Notes: generated by a model not told the origin, from the letters alone. A stretch of 64,000 nt of DNA from Syntrophaceae bacterium UBA6112 (GCA_002423465.1 DIWG01000018.1:12260-76259); one strand, 5' to 3'. Shown: positions 53,085 to 63,040, counted from the first letter of the stretch. Numbers and translations: made by a program.

Positions 53085-53506
53085 CTGCGTTCCTCCGGAG
53101 GTTCGGTGATCATCCCCAATTTGTCCACGCCGGCCTTTCTGACCTCGGCCATCACCTCGACCACATAACCGTATGGGACGTTCCGGTCCGCCCGCATATA
53201 GATCTCGCGATCAATCCGCGATGCGAAGATGTATTTCAGCTTTATGCCGAGTTCGGGAAGCGGAATCCGGCTCTTGTTGAGAAAGATCTCCCTGGCGCTG
53301 TTGATCGTCAGCACCAGCTTTTCTTCCGCGACATCGACGCTTTTTGCCTTGACCCGGGGCAGATTGACGTCGATTCCCATCTGGAGCATCGGCGCCGTCA
53401 CCATGAAGATGATCAGCAAAACCAGCATCACGTCCACAAAAGGGGTGACGTTGATGTCGGACATCGGCCGTTTGTCATTTTGGTTCCAACGTCTTGTGTA
53501 TCTCAT
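53081..53506 (-). CDS. tolR: TolR/ExbD biopolymer transport protein
   Basis: 141 residues. One membrane helix with the proton-pathway Asp in NVTPFVDVMLVLLIIFMV, then a periplasmic domain. Works with TolQ as the proton-driven motor. Starts 8 bases after tolQ ends. Confidence 0.93.
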   Translation of the reverse strand: MRYTRRWNQNDKRPMSDINVTPFVDVMLVLLIIFMVTAPMLQMGIDVNLPRVKAKSVDVAEEKLVLTINSAREIFLNKSRIPLPELGIKLKYIFASRIDREIYMRADRNVPYGYVVEVMAEVRKAGVDKLGMITEPPEERR

Positions 53507-53514
53507 GGCGTTTT

Positions 53515-54267
53515 TTATTTTTTCACGTAAAATCGTTCGATGATGTTCAGCAGCTCCGAGGCGAAATTGTCCATCTCGAGTGTCATCCCCTTGATCCGGT
53601 TCAGATAGTAATTGTAGAAGATGACCGCCGGTATGGCGGCCGCAAGACCGGCCGCCGTTGCGATGAGCGCCTCCGAGATCCCCGGCGCTACAACGGCCAG
53701 GGTCGCTGAACCGCGGGCGCCGATTCCCTTAAACGTATCCATGATCCCCCACACGGTCCCGAACAGACCGATGAAGGGACTGGCGCTTCCGGTGGTCGCC
53801 AGGAACCCGAGGCTCGCCTCCAGTTTGGTCGTCTCCGTTCCGCAGGCCCGGTTCAACGCCCTCTCCACATTGTCAATCCCGCCGATTTCCAGAATGGGGA
53901 GGACCGGCTCCGGAGCGTCTTTCGCTGCGACGGTTCCACGGACCGCCCTGTTGATCTTCACGAGTTCGGCATAGCCTCCCCGGAAGACCTCCGCCAACGT
54001 CGAGTTCCGGACCCTTTTCGCTTCAGGCAGGATCTCCGATAGCTTCGTGCTTTTCATGTATGTATTCAAGAATTCTTCGTTCTCTTTCCTGGTTTTCCGA
54101 ATGCTGAAATATTTCATCAGGATGATGGCCCAGGATACGATGGAGAAAATCAGGAGGAGGAGGAGGACCAGTTGCACGACAAGTCCCGCGTTGACCACCA
54201 TGTCGAAAAGACTGCCATGAAAATTTCCTCCCAGGTTTACTGCGGCCACAGACGAAACTTCTTTCAC
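53515..54267 (-). CDS. tolQ: TolQ/ExbB proton channel protein
   Basis: 250 residues and three membrane helices: LVVQLVLLLLLIFSIVSWAI near the N-terminus, then TTGSASPFIGLFGTVWGIM and ALIATAAGLAAAIPAVIFYN, the conserved motor helices. First gene of the tolQ-R-A-B-pal-cpoB unit. A good promoter lies upstream at 54310-54338. Confidence 0.94.
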   Translation of the reverse strand: MKEVSSVAAVNLGGNFHGSLFDMVVNAGLVVQLVLLLLLIFSIVSWAIILMKYFSIRKTRKENEEFLNTYMKSTKLSEILPEAKRVRNSTLAEVFRGGYAELVKINRAVRGTVAAKDAPEPVLPILEIGGIDNVERALNRACGTETTKLEASLGFLATTGSASPFIGLFGTVWGIMDTFKGIGARGSATLAVVAPGISEALIATAAGLAAAIPAVIFYNYYLNRIKGMTLEMDNFASELLNIIERFYVKK

Positions 54268-54309
54268 GTTCTCACTCCTTTTTAATCAAAAATGGGAAAG
54301 ACGGCACTA

Positions 54310-54338
54310 TATCTAATGGAAAAGTCGGGATTTGTCAA
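54310..54338 (-). promoter_or_regulatory. possible sigma70 promoter for the tol operon
   Basis: On the minus strand, TTGACA (54333-54338) and TAGATA (54310-54315) are spaced 17 bases apart. The -35 is perfect; the -10 is weak. It lies about 45 bases upstream of the tolQ start. Confidence 0.5.
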
Positions 54339-54372
54339 GGGCAGACCCCCGAACCGAAGCGAACCGGAGCAA

Positions 54373-55302
54373 TCAAAGGGATTCGGGTGTGAAGGCGACC
54401 ACGTCCTCGATCCGGCAAGTGTCGGCAAAGAGCATGGCAAGGCGGTCCACGCCGAGGGCAATCCCGGCGGAGGGAGGCATCTGCGACAGGGTGGAAAGAA
54501 AACGCTCCGGCATGGGATAAGCGGGGCGATGGTCCCGACGACGATCCTCGAGGGCCTTCTCGAAACGCCGTCGCTGCTCCTCGGCGTCGGTGAGTTCGGA
54601 AAAGGCATTGGCCAGCTCCAGCCCGGCAATGTAAAGTTCGAAGCGTTCGGCGATCCCCGGATCAGTCTCCTTCACCCGCGCCAAGGCGCCGAGTTCCGCC
54701 GGATATTCGTACAGAAAAACAGGTGCTTCCATGCCAAGACGGGGTTCGATCTCACAGGCGAGGATCTCATCGAAACAATCCCTTCTCAGTGCTTCGGCAT
54801 CGGTCATTGATGCGAAACGCAGGAAGGCATCCCGGACGGTGATTCGCTCCCAGGGAACCTCCAGGCGTATCCGGCGTCCCTGACGGGGAAAGGCGCCGTC
54901 AAAACCGAGTTCCCTTGCAACCCCTTTGATCAGGACCTCGCAATCGCCCATCAAGGTCCGGTAGTCCGTCCCCCCGCGGTACCACTCGAGGATCGTAAAC
55001 TCCGGCAGATGGCGGTCGCCCCGCTCCCCCGCGCGGAAACATTTGCAGATCTGGAAGATCCGCGGATAACCCGCCGCCAGGAGTCTTTTCATGCACAGCT
55101 CCGGGGAGGTTTGCAGGAACCACTCCGCTGAGGCGATGGTGTCGATATGGGATTCCGGCGCCGGCGCCGGAATCCGGACAGGCGTTTCGACTTCGAGAAA
55201 ACCCATCTCGAAAAAGAAGCGCCGGATCTCCCGGATCATCCGGGCACGCAGCCAAAGAGCATCCGCCCGGGCGGCGAGCCTCCAGGAATCAGCCTCGATC
55301 AT
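54373..55302 (-). CDS. epmA: EF-P lysine lysyltransferase EpmA (GenX)
   Basis: 309 residues, the class II lysyl-tRNA synthetase catalytic core without the anticodon domain, as in EpmA (about 325 in E. coli). Motif 2: FQICKCFRAGERGDRHLPEFTI is split by the class II loop; motif 3: GIALGVDRLAML. Attaches beta-lysine to EF-P. Its start overlaps the efp stop by 4 bases. Confidence 0.93.
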   Translation of the reverse strand: MIEADSWRLAARADALWLRARMIREIRRFFFEMGFLEVETPVRIPAPAPESHIDTIASAEWFLQTSPELCMKRLLAAGYPRIFQICKCFRAGERGDRHLPEFTILEWYRGGTDYRTLMGDCEVLIKGVARELGFDGAFPRQGRRIRLEVPWERITVRDAFLRFASMTDAEALRRDCFDEILACEIEPRLGMEAPVFLYEYPAELGALARVKETDPGIAERFELYIAGLELANAFSELTDAEEQRRRFEKALEDRRRDHRPAYPMPERFLSTLSQMPPSAGIALGVDRLAMLFADTCRIEDVVAFTPESL

Positions 55303-55862
55303 CCCTTCACGCGGGTGAGGTACTCGCCGCTGCGGGTATCGATCCGGATCTTCTCCCCCTCTTCGATAAAGGGGGGAACCTGGAGCTGATAGCCCGTCTG
55401 GACGGTCACCGGCTTGGTGTTTCCGGATACGGAATCGCCCTTCGCCCAGGGATCGGCCTTGGTGACGACCACGTCGATAAAATTGGGCAGGCTGATTCCG
55501 AGCGGCCGGTCCTCGAACAGCAGGATCTCCGCTTCGATGTTGTCGAGGAGGAAGTTCTTGGCCTCGCCGACCTGATCCTCGCTGAGGAAAACCTGTTCGT
55601 AACTCTGGTTGTCCATGAAGCAGTACTTTCCCTCTTCCTTGTAAAGGTACTGCATCCGCTTCTCTTGCAGATCGGCCGCCTCGAAAACATCCACGGAACG
55701 GAACGTCCGCTCGAACTGGTTCCCGTTGATCATATTTTTCAGCTTGCAGCGGTAGAGGGCCTGCCCCTTGCCCGGTTTGACGAAATTGAATTCCGTAATG
55801 ATGTAGGGATCGTTTTCGATCTTGATCCGCAGTCCCTTTCTGAGATCACTGGCTGTATACAT
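55299..55862 (-). CDS. efp: elongation factor P
   Basis: 187 residues, three beta domains. The modified lysine is in VKPGKGQALYRC (Lys 32). EF-P rescues ribosomes at polyproline. Neighbours EpmA and EpmB show it is of the beta-lysylated type, as in enterics. Confidence 0.95.
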   Translation of the reverse strand: MYTASDLRKGLRIKIENDPYIITEFNFVKPGKGQALYRCKLKNMINGNQFERTFRSVDVFEAADLQEKRMQYLYKEEGKYCFMDNQSYEQVFLSEDQVGEAKNFLLDNIEAEILLFEDRPLGISLPNFIDVVVTKADPWAKGDSVSGNTKPVTVQTGYQLQVPPFIEEGEKIRIDTRSGEYLTRVKG

Positions 55863-56005
55863 GGGTTTTCATCTCCTTTACGGGTTGCTTCGGCTGAAAG
55901 ACGCACCGTTTTTTCCGACCTCGGTCGGCGGGATCGGTCCCGCTCATCCACCTACTATATTTTCTATTCCATATGTTCTGTCTTGTCAAAAGAATGTTTA
56001 CATCC

Positions 56006-57085
56006 CTACGCTTCCGGGGACAGGGGAGAGAGGGGGTGGAGGGGGATCTTCCCGCGGCCGCCCGGGCAATCCAGCACGTAACGTGGGAGGCAGAGTCCCG
56101 AGATGTTGCGCCAGAGCCTTTCCATAATCTCCATGCCGGTTCGGATCTCCGCGCGGAAGTGGTCTGTCCCCCGAACCGGATCGCACTGGAACAGATAGTA
56201 GGGACGGACCGAGATCCGCTCCAGGCCATAGAGCAGCTCACGCATCGATTCATAGTCGTCGTTCACCCCCCGAAGCAGCACCGACTGGTTTCCAACGGGA
56301 ATCCCGGCAGCCAGCAGCATCTCGCAGGCCCTGGTGGATTCCTTGGTGATCTCCCGGGCATGGTTGAACTGTGTGTTGAACCAGAGCGGCCGGTGCCGCT
56401 TGAGCATGACACAGAGCTCCGGCGTAATGCGCATCGGCAGCGTGACCGGCGCCCGGCTGCCGATGCGCAGGACTTCCACATGGGATATCGCCCGGAGCGC
56501 CCCCAAAAACCAATCCAGAAGTCGTTCTGGAATCATCAACGGATCCCCGCCGGAGACGATCACTTCCCGGAGGGCCGGTGTCCGGGACACATAATCCACC
56601 ATTTCCCACAGCCTTTTCCGGGTTGTTCCCGGTTTTTGACCATCCCACAAGCGTTTGCGGTTGCAGTGCCGACAATAGACGGCGCAGGTTCCCGTAACGA
56701 TCGCGAGACAGCGGTCGGGATAGCGGTGGATCAGCCCCGGAACGGGCATATCCCGCTCCTCGTCCAGGGGATCCGGGACGCCGCCCATGGAAAAGGTGAT
56801 TTCCCGGGGGTCGGGAAAGCACTGCCGGCGAAGGGGATCGGTTTCATCAGCGGGATTCAGAAGTGACAGGAAATAGGGGGTGATCGCGATGGGGTAGGTC
56901 CGGAGCACGGGCCCGCACGGGGCAAGCGACGCCACGGGCCGGCTCATTGCGGAGGCCAATTGTCTCAGGGAGCGGAGACGGTTCCGGAACTGCCATTTCC
57001 AGTCATTCCACTCCGCTGCGGAAACCCGTCCCCTGAAATCACCGCCGCCCTTTTTACCGTATATCGTCACGATCCTCCTTTTCAT
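56006..57085 (-). CDS. epmB: EF-P beta-lysylation protein EpmB (lysine 2,3-aminomutase family)
   Basis: 359 residues. Radical SAM cluster in TGTCAVYCRHCNRKRLW (C-x3-C-x2-C), followed by SGGDPLMIP and the PLP lysine region in DCPGGRGKIPLHP. It converts lysine to beta-lysine for transfer by EpmA. Lies 143 bases upstream of efp; all three genes are on the same strand and form a complete modification set. Confidence 0.92.
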   Translation of the reverse strand: MKRRIVTIYGKKGGGDFRGRVSAAEWNDWKWQFRNRLRSLRQLASAMSRPVASLAPCGPVLRTYPIAITPYFLSLLNPADETDPLRRQCFPDPREITFSMGGVPDPLDEERDMPVPGLIHRYPDRCLAIVTGTCAVYCRHCNRKRLWDGQKPGTTRKRLWEMVDYVSRTPALREVIVSGGDPLMIPERLLDWFLGALRAISHVEVLRIGSRAPVTLPMRITPELCVMLKRHRPLWFNTQFNHAREITKESTRACEMLLAAGIPVGNQSVLLRGVNDDYESMRELLYGLERISVRPYYLFQCDPVRGTDHFRAEIRTGMEIMERLWRNISGLCLPRYVLDCPGGRGKIPLHPLSPLSPEA

Positions 57086-57307
57086 TTTTGCTCGCGGGCG
57101 GATTCAACTACCATGCGTCACCCTCCGCGGGCAAGAAATGATTTGCTTTGTCCCGGCCAATTTTATATCTTTCCATTGTAGGATTTTGGTCCTTTCCGGC
57201 AGGTTCTCCCGGGAACGAGGGTTGAGTCCCTCTCGCGGGACCTGTCCGGATCATCTTCTGTACGCCCTCCGTCGGGAGGGTTCAACCACGAGAAGGGGGA
57301 CGGCCAA

Positions 57308-58456
57308 ATGAATGTATTATCTCAAGAAGAATGGAAGGCTTTGCTGGCGAAGCATCAAGGATTGTGCATCTCGATTTTCATGCCGACCTTCCGCACCGGC
57401 GCGGAGAGTCAACAGAACCAGATCCGGTTCAGAAATCTCCTGCGGAAGGCGGAGGAAAAACTGCTGGCCGGGGGTCTTCGTCCCCAGGAGATCAAGGCCA
57501 TGCTGGAACCCGCGCAGGCGCTGCCGGGCAATGTTCTATTCTGGCGGAAGCAGAGCGACGGCCTGGCGCTCTTCCTCTCCGCGGATCTTTTCCGCTCCTT
57601 CTGCCTCCCCGAGGCCTTTGACGAGCTGATCATGGTTGCCGACCATTTTCACATCAAGCCTCTCTTGCCGCTCCTCGGCGGCGACAAACGGTTCCATATC
57701 CTCGCCCTCAGCCAGAATGAGATCCGGCTTCTTGAAGGAACCGCCCGGAACGTAAGGGAAATCGAACTGGAATCGGTTCCAAAAAATCTTGAGGAAGCGC
57801 TCGGGTACGACGAGTCTGGGAAACAGGTCCGATATCGCGCCGGTACGGCGGGAGGAAGCGACCATTCAGCGATGGTCTCCGGGCATGGCGCGGAAATCGA
57901 CGACACCAAAGAGAATCTACTGAAATACTTCCGTCTGATCGACCGGGGCCTTCGTGACCTGCTCCGGGATGAAAGGACGCCCCTCATTCTCGCCGGCGTG
58001 GAATATCTCTTTCCCATTTATCGCGAGGCGAACACATACCCTCGGCTGATCGAAGAAGGCATTCCCGGCAATCCCCAAGGGATCAGTACGGATGCCCTTC
58101 ACCGATCGGCGCTGAAGATCGTCAGCCCCTATTTTCAGAAAGCCGAGCAGGACGCCGTCGCGCAGTACCGGCAATCTTCGGGGACCGGCCTGACATCAGC
58201 CGATCTGGGAGAGATCGTTGCCGCCGCCGTCCACGGACGGGTCGGCGTGCTTTTCGTCGCCTCGGGGCGCCAGCAGTGGGGAACCTTCAACAAGGAGAGC
58301 GGCGCCTTCGAGCAGCATCGGAAGATGGGAACATCCAGTGAAGATCTTCTGGAGTTGGCGGCCGTCCAGACCTTTTTGAATGGAGGATCGGTGTTTATAC
58401 TGCCTCCGGAAAGATTGCCGGACACGGGCGACTTGACCGCTGTCTTCCGCTACTAA
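57308..58456 (+). CDS. baeRF family protein (bacterial archaeo-eukaryotic release factor-like)
   Basis: 382 residues. The opening FMPTFRTGAESQQNQIRFRNLL and later FRLIDRGLRDLLRDERTPLILAG match baeRF proteins related to the archaeo-eukaryotic release factor fold. They are thought to act in stress or ribosome-associated processes, but the function is unproven. Single gene divergent from epmB; GGGG lies upstream of ATG 57308. Confidence 0.75.
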   Translation: MNVLSQEEWKALLAKHQGLCISIFMPTFRTGAESQQNQIRFRNLLRKAEEKLLAGGLRPQEIKAMLEPAQALPGNVLFWRKQSDGLALFLSADLFRSFCLPEAFDELIMVADHFHIKPLLPLLGGDKRFHILALSQNEIRLLEGTARNVREIELESVPKNLEEALGYDESGKQVRYRAGTAGGSDHSAMVSGHGAEIDDTKENLLKYFRLIDRGLRDLLRDERTPLILAGVEYLFPIYREANTYPRLIEEGIPGNPQGISTDALHRSALKIVSPYFQKAEQDAVAQYRQSSGTGLTSADLGEIVAAAVHGRVGVLFVASGRQQWGTFNKESGAFEQHRKMGTSSEDLLELAAVQTFLNGGSVFILPPERLPDTGDLTAVFRY

Positions 58457-58486
58457 CCAGATGCTATTCAGGAAGGAGGATCTGTC

Positions 58487-58969
58487 ATGACTTGTCTGAG
58501 AGGATTTGCTGTTTGCACGCTGATCTTGGCGACTCTGTTGCTTTCTGTCTTGGAGGTGATGGGCGCCGATGACTTTATGGTTTTGCGGTATAGTGACGGA
58601 TTTACCCAAAGAATAAAACTGGAGAGACCGTCCGAGTTGATAAGACAGATTGAATTCCTGGAAGGCAAAAGGGTGTTCGGTCACGACGACCGGGGGGGCA
58701 GCCCAATAAAAGTTATTGCTGCGACCTACGGAAGGAACTGCGGAGCTCCTTACGGGAATGCAACCCATCATCTTGCCGAGATCTGTAACGGAAGGGCGAC
58801 ATGCGAGTATGTGATTGATGTGAACGTCATCGGTGATCCGGCAGCCGGCTGCGCGAAGGATTACTTTGCGGAGTGGCAATGCGGGCGTGATCCCGAGAGG
58901 CGCAGCATCAGCGCCCGCCCTGAGGCGGGAGGGGGCACACGGATCGTCCTGAGGTGCCCGGTCCGGTAG
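58487..58969 (+). CDS. exported SUEL-type (galactose/rhamnose-binding) lectin-like protein
   Basis: 160 residues. Signal peptide to about residue 26. A cysteine-rich domain with IKVIAATYGRNCGAPYG, CNGRATCEYVIDVNVIGDP and CAKDYFAEWQCG follows the SUEL pattern (YGR, C..C, GDPC-like, K..V.Y.C). GGAGG precedes ATG 58487. The domain is common in animals but scattered in bacteria. Likely secreted; ligand unknown. Confidence 0.65.
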   Translation: MTCLRGFAVCTLILATLLLSVLEVMGADDFMVLRYSDGFTQRIKLERPSELIRQIEFLEGKRVFGHDDRGGSPIKVIAATYGRNCGAPYGNATHHLAEICNGRATCEYVIDVNVIGDPAAGCAKDYFAEWQCGRDPERRSISARPEAGGGTRIVLRCPVR

Positions 58970-59040
58970 CGCAAAGAGCTCCTTCCCCCACGGGCTCACG
59001 CCCGTAGTCCCCAGCGAATTTTGGATCGTATGATGCCATT

Positions 59041-60075
59041 TCAGATCCCGTCATCCCCACCCGGAGCACCGGATTCTCCTGGGGAATCCTGCTCCCCCGC
59101 ATCCCGGCCGCTCCATTTCCGGCCCTTGTATATGTAGCGGTCGAAAAGCCGGTGGTAGGGTGTCCAGTCCGACTCCTCGTCGCGGGCCTCCCGGATGAAT
59201 TCCTGGAATGCGTTCACCTTGGCGTCCAAGTCGTCCATGTAGTGGACGATCAGGGCCTCCAGGGTCTTGGGCCGCTTGGGTGAACCATATTCGAGAACGC
59301 CGTGATGGCTGAGGATCAGGTGGCGCAGCTCCATAGCCGTCTGCTCCGGAAAATCCGGGATCGCCGCGATCTTTGCATCGACCATTTCCACACCGATGAC
59401 AATGTGGCCGACCAGACGCCCCGGATCGCTGTACTCCACGATCCGCTCAAAGGAGAATTCATAGATCTTTCCGATATCATGCAAGATTCCACCGGCGATC
59501 AGAAGATCCCGGTTGACCCCCGCGTAGTGACCGGCCGCCCGGTCGAGGAGCCGAACGACGGAAAGGGTGTGTTCCAGAAGACCACCGATGTAGATGTGAT
59601 GAAACCCCTTGGCCGCCGGCGCCCTCCGGAACAGCGTAGCGATCTTTTCGTCCTGGAAAAATGCCTGGAGGAGTGCAGATAGACAGGGGGTCTTCACCTG
59701 TTCGCAATAGGCCAGGATTTCAGCGAACATCGCCGAACGATCCCCCTTTGCCACCGGGAAGTAATCCGCGAGCTCGACCTCTGTATCCTCCACCTTCCGC
59801 AGCTCAATGATCGACAGTTGGATTGCGTTCTTGAAACTGAGCGCCCGCGCCTGAATGCGGATCAGATCCCCCTTTTTGAACGCCTTGTCCCAAGCCAGGG
59901 CATTCTCCCAGACCTTGCCGTCTACCTCACCGGTCCGGTCTCTCAGGCGGAGGTTCAGGTAGGGAGACCCCTTCTGGGAGAAAGCGAGATTCTTCTCGCC
60001 CGCGAGAAAAACCTCACTGACCCGGTCGCCTGTTTTGATATCCCTTACATAGATCGTTTTTCCCGTCACATCCAC
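59041..60075 (-). CDS. OB-fold plus HD-domain nuclease (YhaM-like)
   Basis: 344 residues. N-terminal OB fold (about 10-95, LNLRLRDRTGEVDGKVWE) and HD phosphohydrolase domain with GGLLEHTLSVVRL, GGILHDIGKIYE and LILSHHGVLEYG as metal ligands. YhaM relatives are 3'-5' exoribonucleases in Firmicutes. Same strand, 12 bases downstream of fdhD, so co-transcribed with it and selB. Confidence 0.87.
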   Translation of the reverse strand: MDVTGKTIYVRDIKTGDRVSEVFLAGEKNLAFSQKGSPYLNLRLRDRTGEVDGKVWENALAWDKAFKKGDLIRIQARALSFKNAIQLSIIELRKVEDTEVELADYFPVAKGDRSAMFAEILAYCEQVKTPCLSALLQAFFQDEKIATLFRRAPAAKGFHHIYIGGLLEHTLSVVRLLDRAAGHYAGVNRDLLIAGGILHDIGKIYEFSFERIVEYSDPGRLVGHIVIGVEMVDAKIAAIPDFPEQTAMELRHLILSHHGVLEYGSPKRPKTLEALIVHYMDDLDAKVNAFQEFIREARDEESDWTPYHRLFDRYIYKGRKWSGRDAGEQDSPGESGAPGGDDGI

Positions 60076-60087
60076 ACCTGTCCTTCC

Positions 60088-60966
60088 CTAAGAGTAGATT
60101 TTCATGCAACCCCGCCGGATCGAACCGACCAGCGTCATCCCGGCCTCCCGGGCCATTTCCACGGCCTGGGTCGTGGGGACCGACAGGGAACAGACCAACG
60201 GCACGCCCAGCCTCCGGATCTTGTGAACGATCTCGGAAGAGACCCGGCCGGTCCGGAGGATGACGGCGTCACGGCAGTCCACGCCGTGCAACAGGGCGTA
60301 ACCACCCAGCATGTCGATCGTGTTGTGCCGGCCGATGTCCTCTCGGACGACCAGGATCTTCCCGCTCCGGGCCAGGGCCGCGGCATGGGTCCCGCCGGTC
60401 TCTTCATGAAGGCGGGCCCGTTCAAGAAAGCGTTCCATGAGACCGAGGATGACCTCCGGTGCAAGGGAAACCTTCGCCGGCATGGGTTCTGCCGGCGACA
60501 CCTCCACCGATCGCCCGAACCCGCGGGCGCCGCTCGATGCCAGGGTTCTTCCCTCTTGCGTTTCCGAGTCCGGGATTTCCCATCCCGCCGCCGTCCTGAT
60601 CCTCACCACCGTCTGATCGGGGGAAACAGCCACTGCCGCAACATCCTCCCGCGTCCTCAGAAAACCTTCGGAACGGAGGAAACCCACGGCCAGCTCGTCC
60701 ACGCAAAGCCCCGCACAGGCAATCGTAATCACCCGACGGTCGTTCAGATACACGGCAAGCGGAACCTCGCGGATGAGCCGCTCGTCCTGCTCGGAAAACC
60801 CCTTTCCGTCATAAACGGCGATGCGGAAACAGTCGCCACTTTTACCTTCGGATGCGAAGCTCTCCGTCCGGAGGGCGGGGCTTTCCGGCAAGGAAACATC
60901 CTGTTTTTGATTTCGCCCCTGATCTCCGCCGGCAAGGCAGGGCTCGCGGGTTGCACTCCCGGTCAT
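60088..60966 (-). CDS. fdhD: FdhD-family formate dehydrogenase sulfurtransferase, lacking CxxC
   Basis: 292 residues. Family motifs: VDELAVGFLRSEGFL, TGGTHAAALA, REDIGRHNTIDMLGGYALL and SLSVPTTQAVEMAREAGMTLVG. It normally passes sulfur to the formate dehydrogenase cofactor through cysteines in a loop after SS. Here the loop reads TLASSGARGFGRSVEV with no Cys, so activity may differ. The first ~40 residues lie in a dispersed repeat (60854-60965) and may not be functional. The start overlaps the selB stop (ATGA), which supports it. Confidence 0.85.
   Translation of the reverse strand: MTGSATREPCLAGGDQGRNQKQDVSLPESPALRTESFASEGKSGDCFRIAVYDGKGFSEQDERLIREVPLAVYLNDRRVITIACAGLCVDELAVGFLRSEGFLRTREDVAAVAVSPDQTVVRIRTAAGWEIPDSETQEGRTLASSGARGFGRSVEVSPAEPMPAKVSLAPEVILGLMERFLERARLHEETGGTHAAALARSGKILVVREDIGRHNTIDMLGGYALLHGVDCRDAVILRTGRVSSEIVHKIRRLGVPLVCSLSVPTTQAVEMAREAGMTLVGSIRRGCMKIYS
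60854..60965 (-). repeat. dispersed repeat, full copy C, overlapping fdhD start
   Basis: On the plus strand it reads GCGAAGCTCTCCGTCCGG, GGCGGGGCTTTCCGGCAAGG, CCTGTTTTTGATTTCGCCCC, then GGCAAGGCAGGGCTCGCGGG. Order and spacing match copy B. It spans the selB-fdhD junction and codes for the first residues of FdhD. Confidence 0.7.
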
Positions 60967-62885
60967 CTGTCCGGCCGTCCCCGGAGGATCCGGTGGTCGC
61001 CGGCCCGCATGGTCAGCTTGGTCATGTCAAAATACTCCATCAAAGGGATGATAAATTTCCGCGAAAGACCGGTCAGCTCCTTGAAACTCGCCGGCGTCGC
61101 CTGACCGTCGCGGATGAGGATCCGCCGATAATCCTCGCGAAGCTTCTCCAGCGCATCCCGGTGGAAGTTCAGATCCTCGCTGATCCGGACCAGGACCCCT
61201 TCGCGGGTCATCACCTGGATGAGGCTCGCCACCTCCTTTTTCCGGGCGGAGAACTGCTCCAGGACCTCACGGACCGTCGGCGGCGTAAGACTTCCGTTTT
61301 GAAAAACGAGGGAGAGCTCTTCCCGCAGGTCCTCCATCTCACCCTTGAGATGGACGCGGTGTCCCGTCAGACGGATCATCTCCTTTTCGGCAACGATCTC
61401 TCCCCGTTTTTCCAGCTCCCGGAGCGCCATTGTGAAGATCTTCTGCCCGGCCCCGTCGCCCCGCTCCAGCGTGGTCCGCAACTCCTCCCGGGAGAGGCCC
61501 TCCCTGAGCGGATTCCTTTCATGGTACCCCTGGAGCTCCCGCAGGATTTCCGTCTGGAAGGCCTCATATACCGGATGGGAGAGAACCCGCATCTCTTCCC
61601 GATCGACAAGGACGGCCTTCCTTGCGCCAAACATCCCCTCCAGACGTCGTCGCAATTCCCGGCCGCGGATGCCGGTCCGGACGATCAGCAGGTTTTCGGT
61701 GATTCCCCCGATCCCGGCCCTCTCCAGAACAACGGCCGTCTTCTCTTCATCCCCTGCCCCGGCAAGGCTCTTGAACTCACCGAGGACTGCGGCCGACGAT
61801 CGTTTGTGTTTCGCGGGCAGGGGATCGACGATCAGGCCGCCGCCGATCGTCGTCACGGGGGAACAACTGCGGATGACAAACCGGTCCCCAGCCACCGTGG
61901 CCAGAGGGGTCTCCAAGATCAGTTGGGCGCAGCACTCCGTCCCCGGCTCCAGAACATCCCGGTCGAGAAGGATCATCCGCGCCATGACCTCGCAGGTCCC
62001 CGTATGGAGGCGGACGAGGCTCCGGTTCTTCAGTTTTCTGACGCCGCCCAGATGGCGGTACAGACAATCGATGCGCAGCGACGCCGTCAACGAACCGGGA
62101 TCGGCCAGGATATGCCCCCGTTCGATCATCTCCCGGTCGACCCCCTGAAGATTGATGGCCGTCCTCTGCCCGGCCTCGGCCGTTTCGACGGTTCGGTTGT
62201 GAACCTGGATTCCCCGGACCCTGGCACGCAGGCCGATGGGGGAGACCTCCACCTCCTCTCCCGTCGCCACCATTCCGGAAGCCAACGTCCCCGTAACGAC
62301 GGTGCCGAACCCCTTCATCGTAAAGACCCGGTCCACGGGCAGACGGAAGAGACCGACATCGGCGCCCGCCTCCACTTCCTGCGCCTTTTTCCCAATGGTC
62401 TCGATCAACTCGGGAAATCCGGCCCCGGTCAGGGAAGAGACCGGAACCACTGGGACATCTTCCAGAAAGGTCCCCCGCAGAAACGTGCGGACGTCCTCCC
62501 GAACCAGATCCAGCCACTCCGCATCGACCATGTCGATCTTGGTCAGCGCGACAAATCCTTTCCGGATCCCCAGGAGGGTGCAGATCTGGAGGTGCTCCCG
62601 CGTCTGCGGCATAACCCCTTCGTCGGCCGCAATGACCAAGACCACCAGATCAATACCGGCCGCCCCCGCCACCATGTTCCGGACGAACCGCTCATGGCCC
62701 GGAACATCGACAACCCCGAGGGTCCGTCCGTCCGACAGGGTCAGGGAGGCGAATCCGAGTTCGATCGTGATCCCCCGCTCTTTTTCCTCCTTGAGGCGGT
62801 CGGTGTCCACGCCGGTCAGTCTTTTGATCAACGCCGTCTTGCCGTGATCCACATGACCGGCCGTTCCCATTACGAGATGCTTCAT
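60963..62885 (-). CDS. selB: selenocysteine-specific elongation factor SelB
   Basis: 640 residues. GTPase motifs: [11 protein letters not shown] (P loop), [12 protein letters not shown] and LTKIDMVD. Beta-barrel domains follow, and C-terminal winged helices (about 460-640) that bind SECIS RNA. It delivers Sec-tRNA to UGA codons. selA, selC and selenoprotein genes are outside this window. Coupled to fdhD. Confidence 0.95.
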   Translation of the reverse strand: MKHLVMGTAGHVDHGKTALIKRLTGVDTDRLKEEKERGITIELGFASLTLSDGRTLGVVDVPGHERFVRNMVAGAAGIDLVVLVIAADEGVMPQTREHLQICTLLGIRKGFVALTKIDMVDAEWLDLVREDVRTFLRGTFLEDVPVVPVSSLTGAGFPELIETIGKKAQEVEAGADVGLFRLPVDRVFTMKGFGTVVTGTLASGMVATGEEVEVSPIGLRARVRGIQVHNRTVETAEAGQRTAINLQGVDREMIERGHILADPGSLTASLRIDCLYRHLGGVRKLKNRSLVRLHTGTCEVMARMILLDRDVLEPGTECCAQLILETPLATVAGDRFVIRSCSPVTTIGGGLIVDPLPAKHKRSSAAVLGEFKSLAGAGDEEKTAVVLERAGIGGITENLLIVRTGIRGRELRRRLEGMFGARKAVLVDREEMRVLSHPVYEAFQTEILRELQGYHERNPLREGLSREELRTTLERGDGAGQKIFTMALRELEKRGEIVAEKEMIRLTGHRVHLKGEMEDLREELSLVFQNGSLTPPTVREVLEQFSARKKEVASLIQVMTREGVLVRISEDLNFHRDALEKLREDYRRILIRDGQATPASFKELTGLSRKFIIPLMEYFDMTKLTMRAGDHRILRGRPDR

Positions 62886-63040
62886 AGAGCAGAAAATAAC
62901 AGACTCACCCTCTTTTCACAACAGCAAAGATGACGCCGTCAAGACCATCATTGCAGCGGGAAGCCGTCCGAAGAATGAATAACATGGCATTCTCCCGTCG
63001 GATGATTTATAAAAGCCATTGTCCATCAACGGGAGGAAAG

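Noticed and set aside
60852..62933. 693-residue plus-strand open frame opposite selB
   Set aside because: SelB is unambiguous on the other strand; the translation has no domain.
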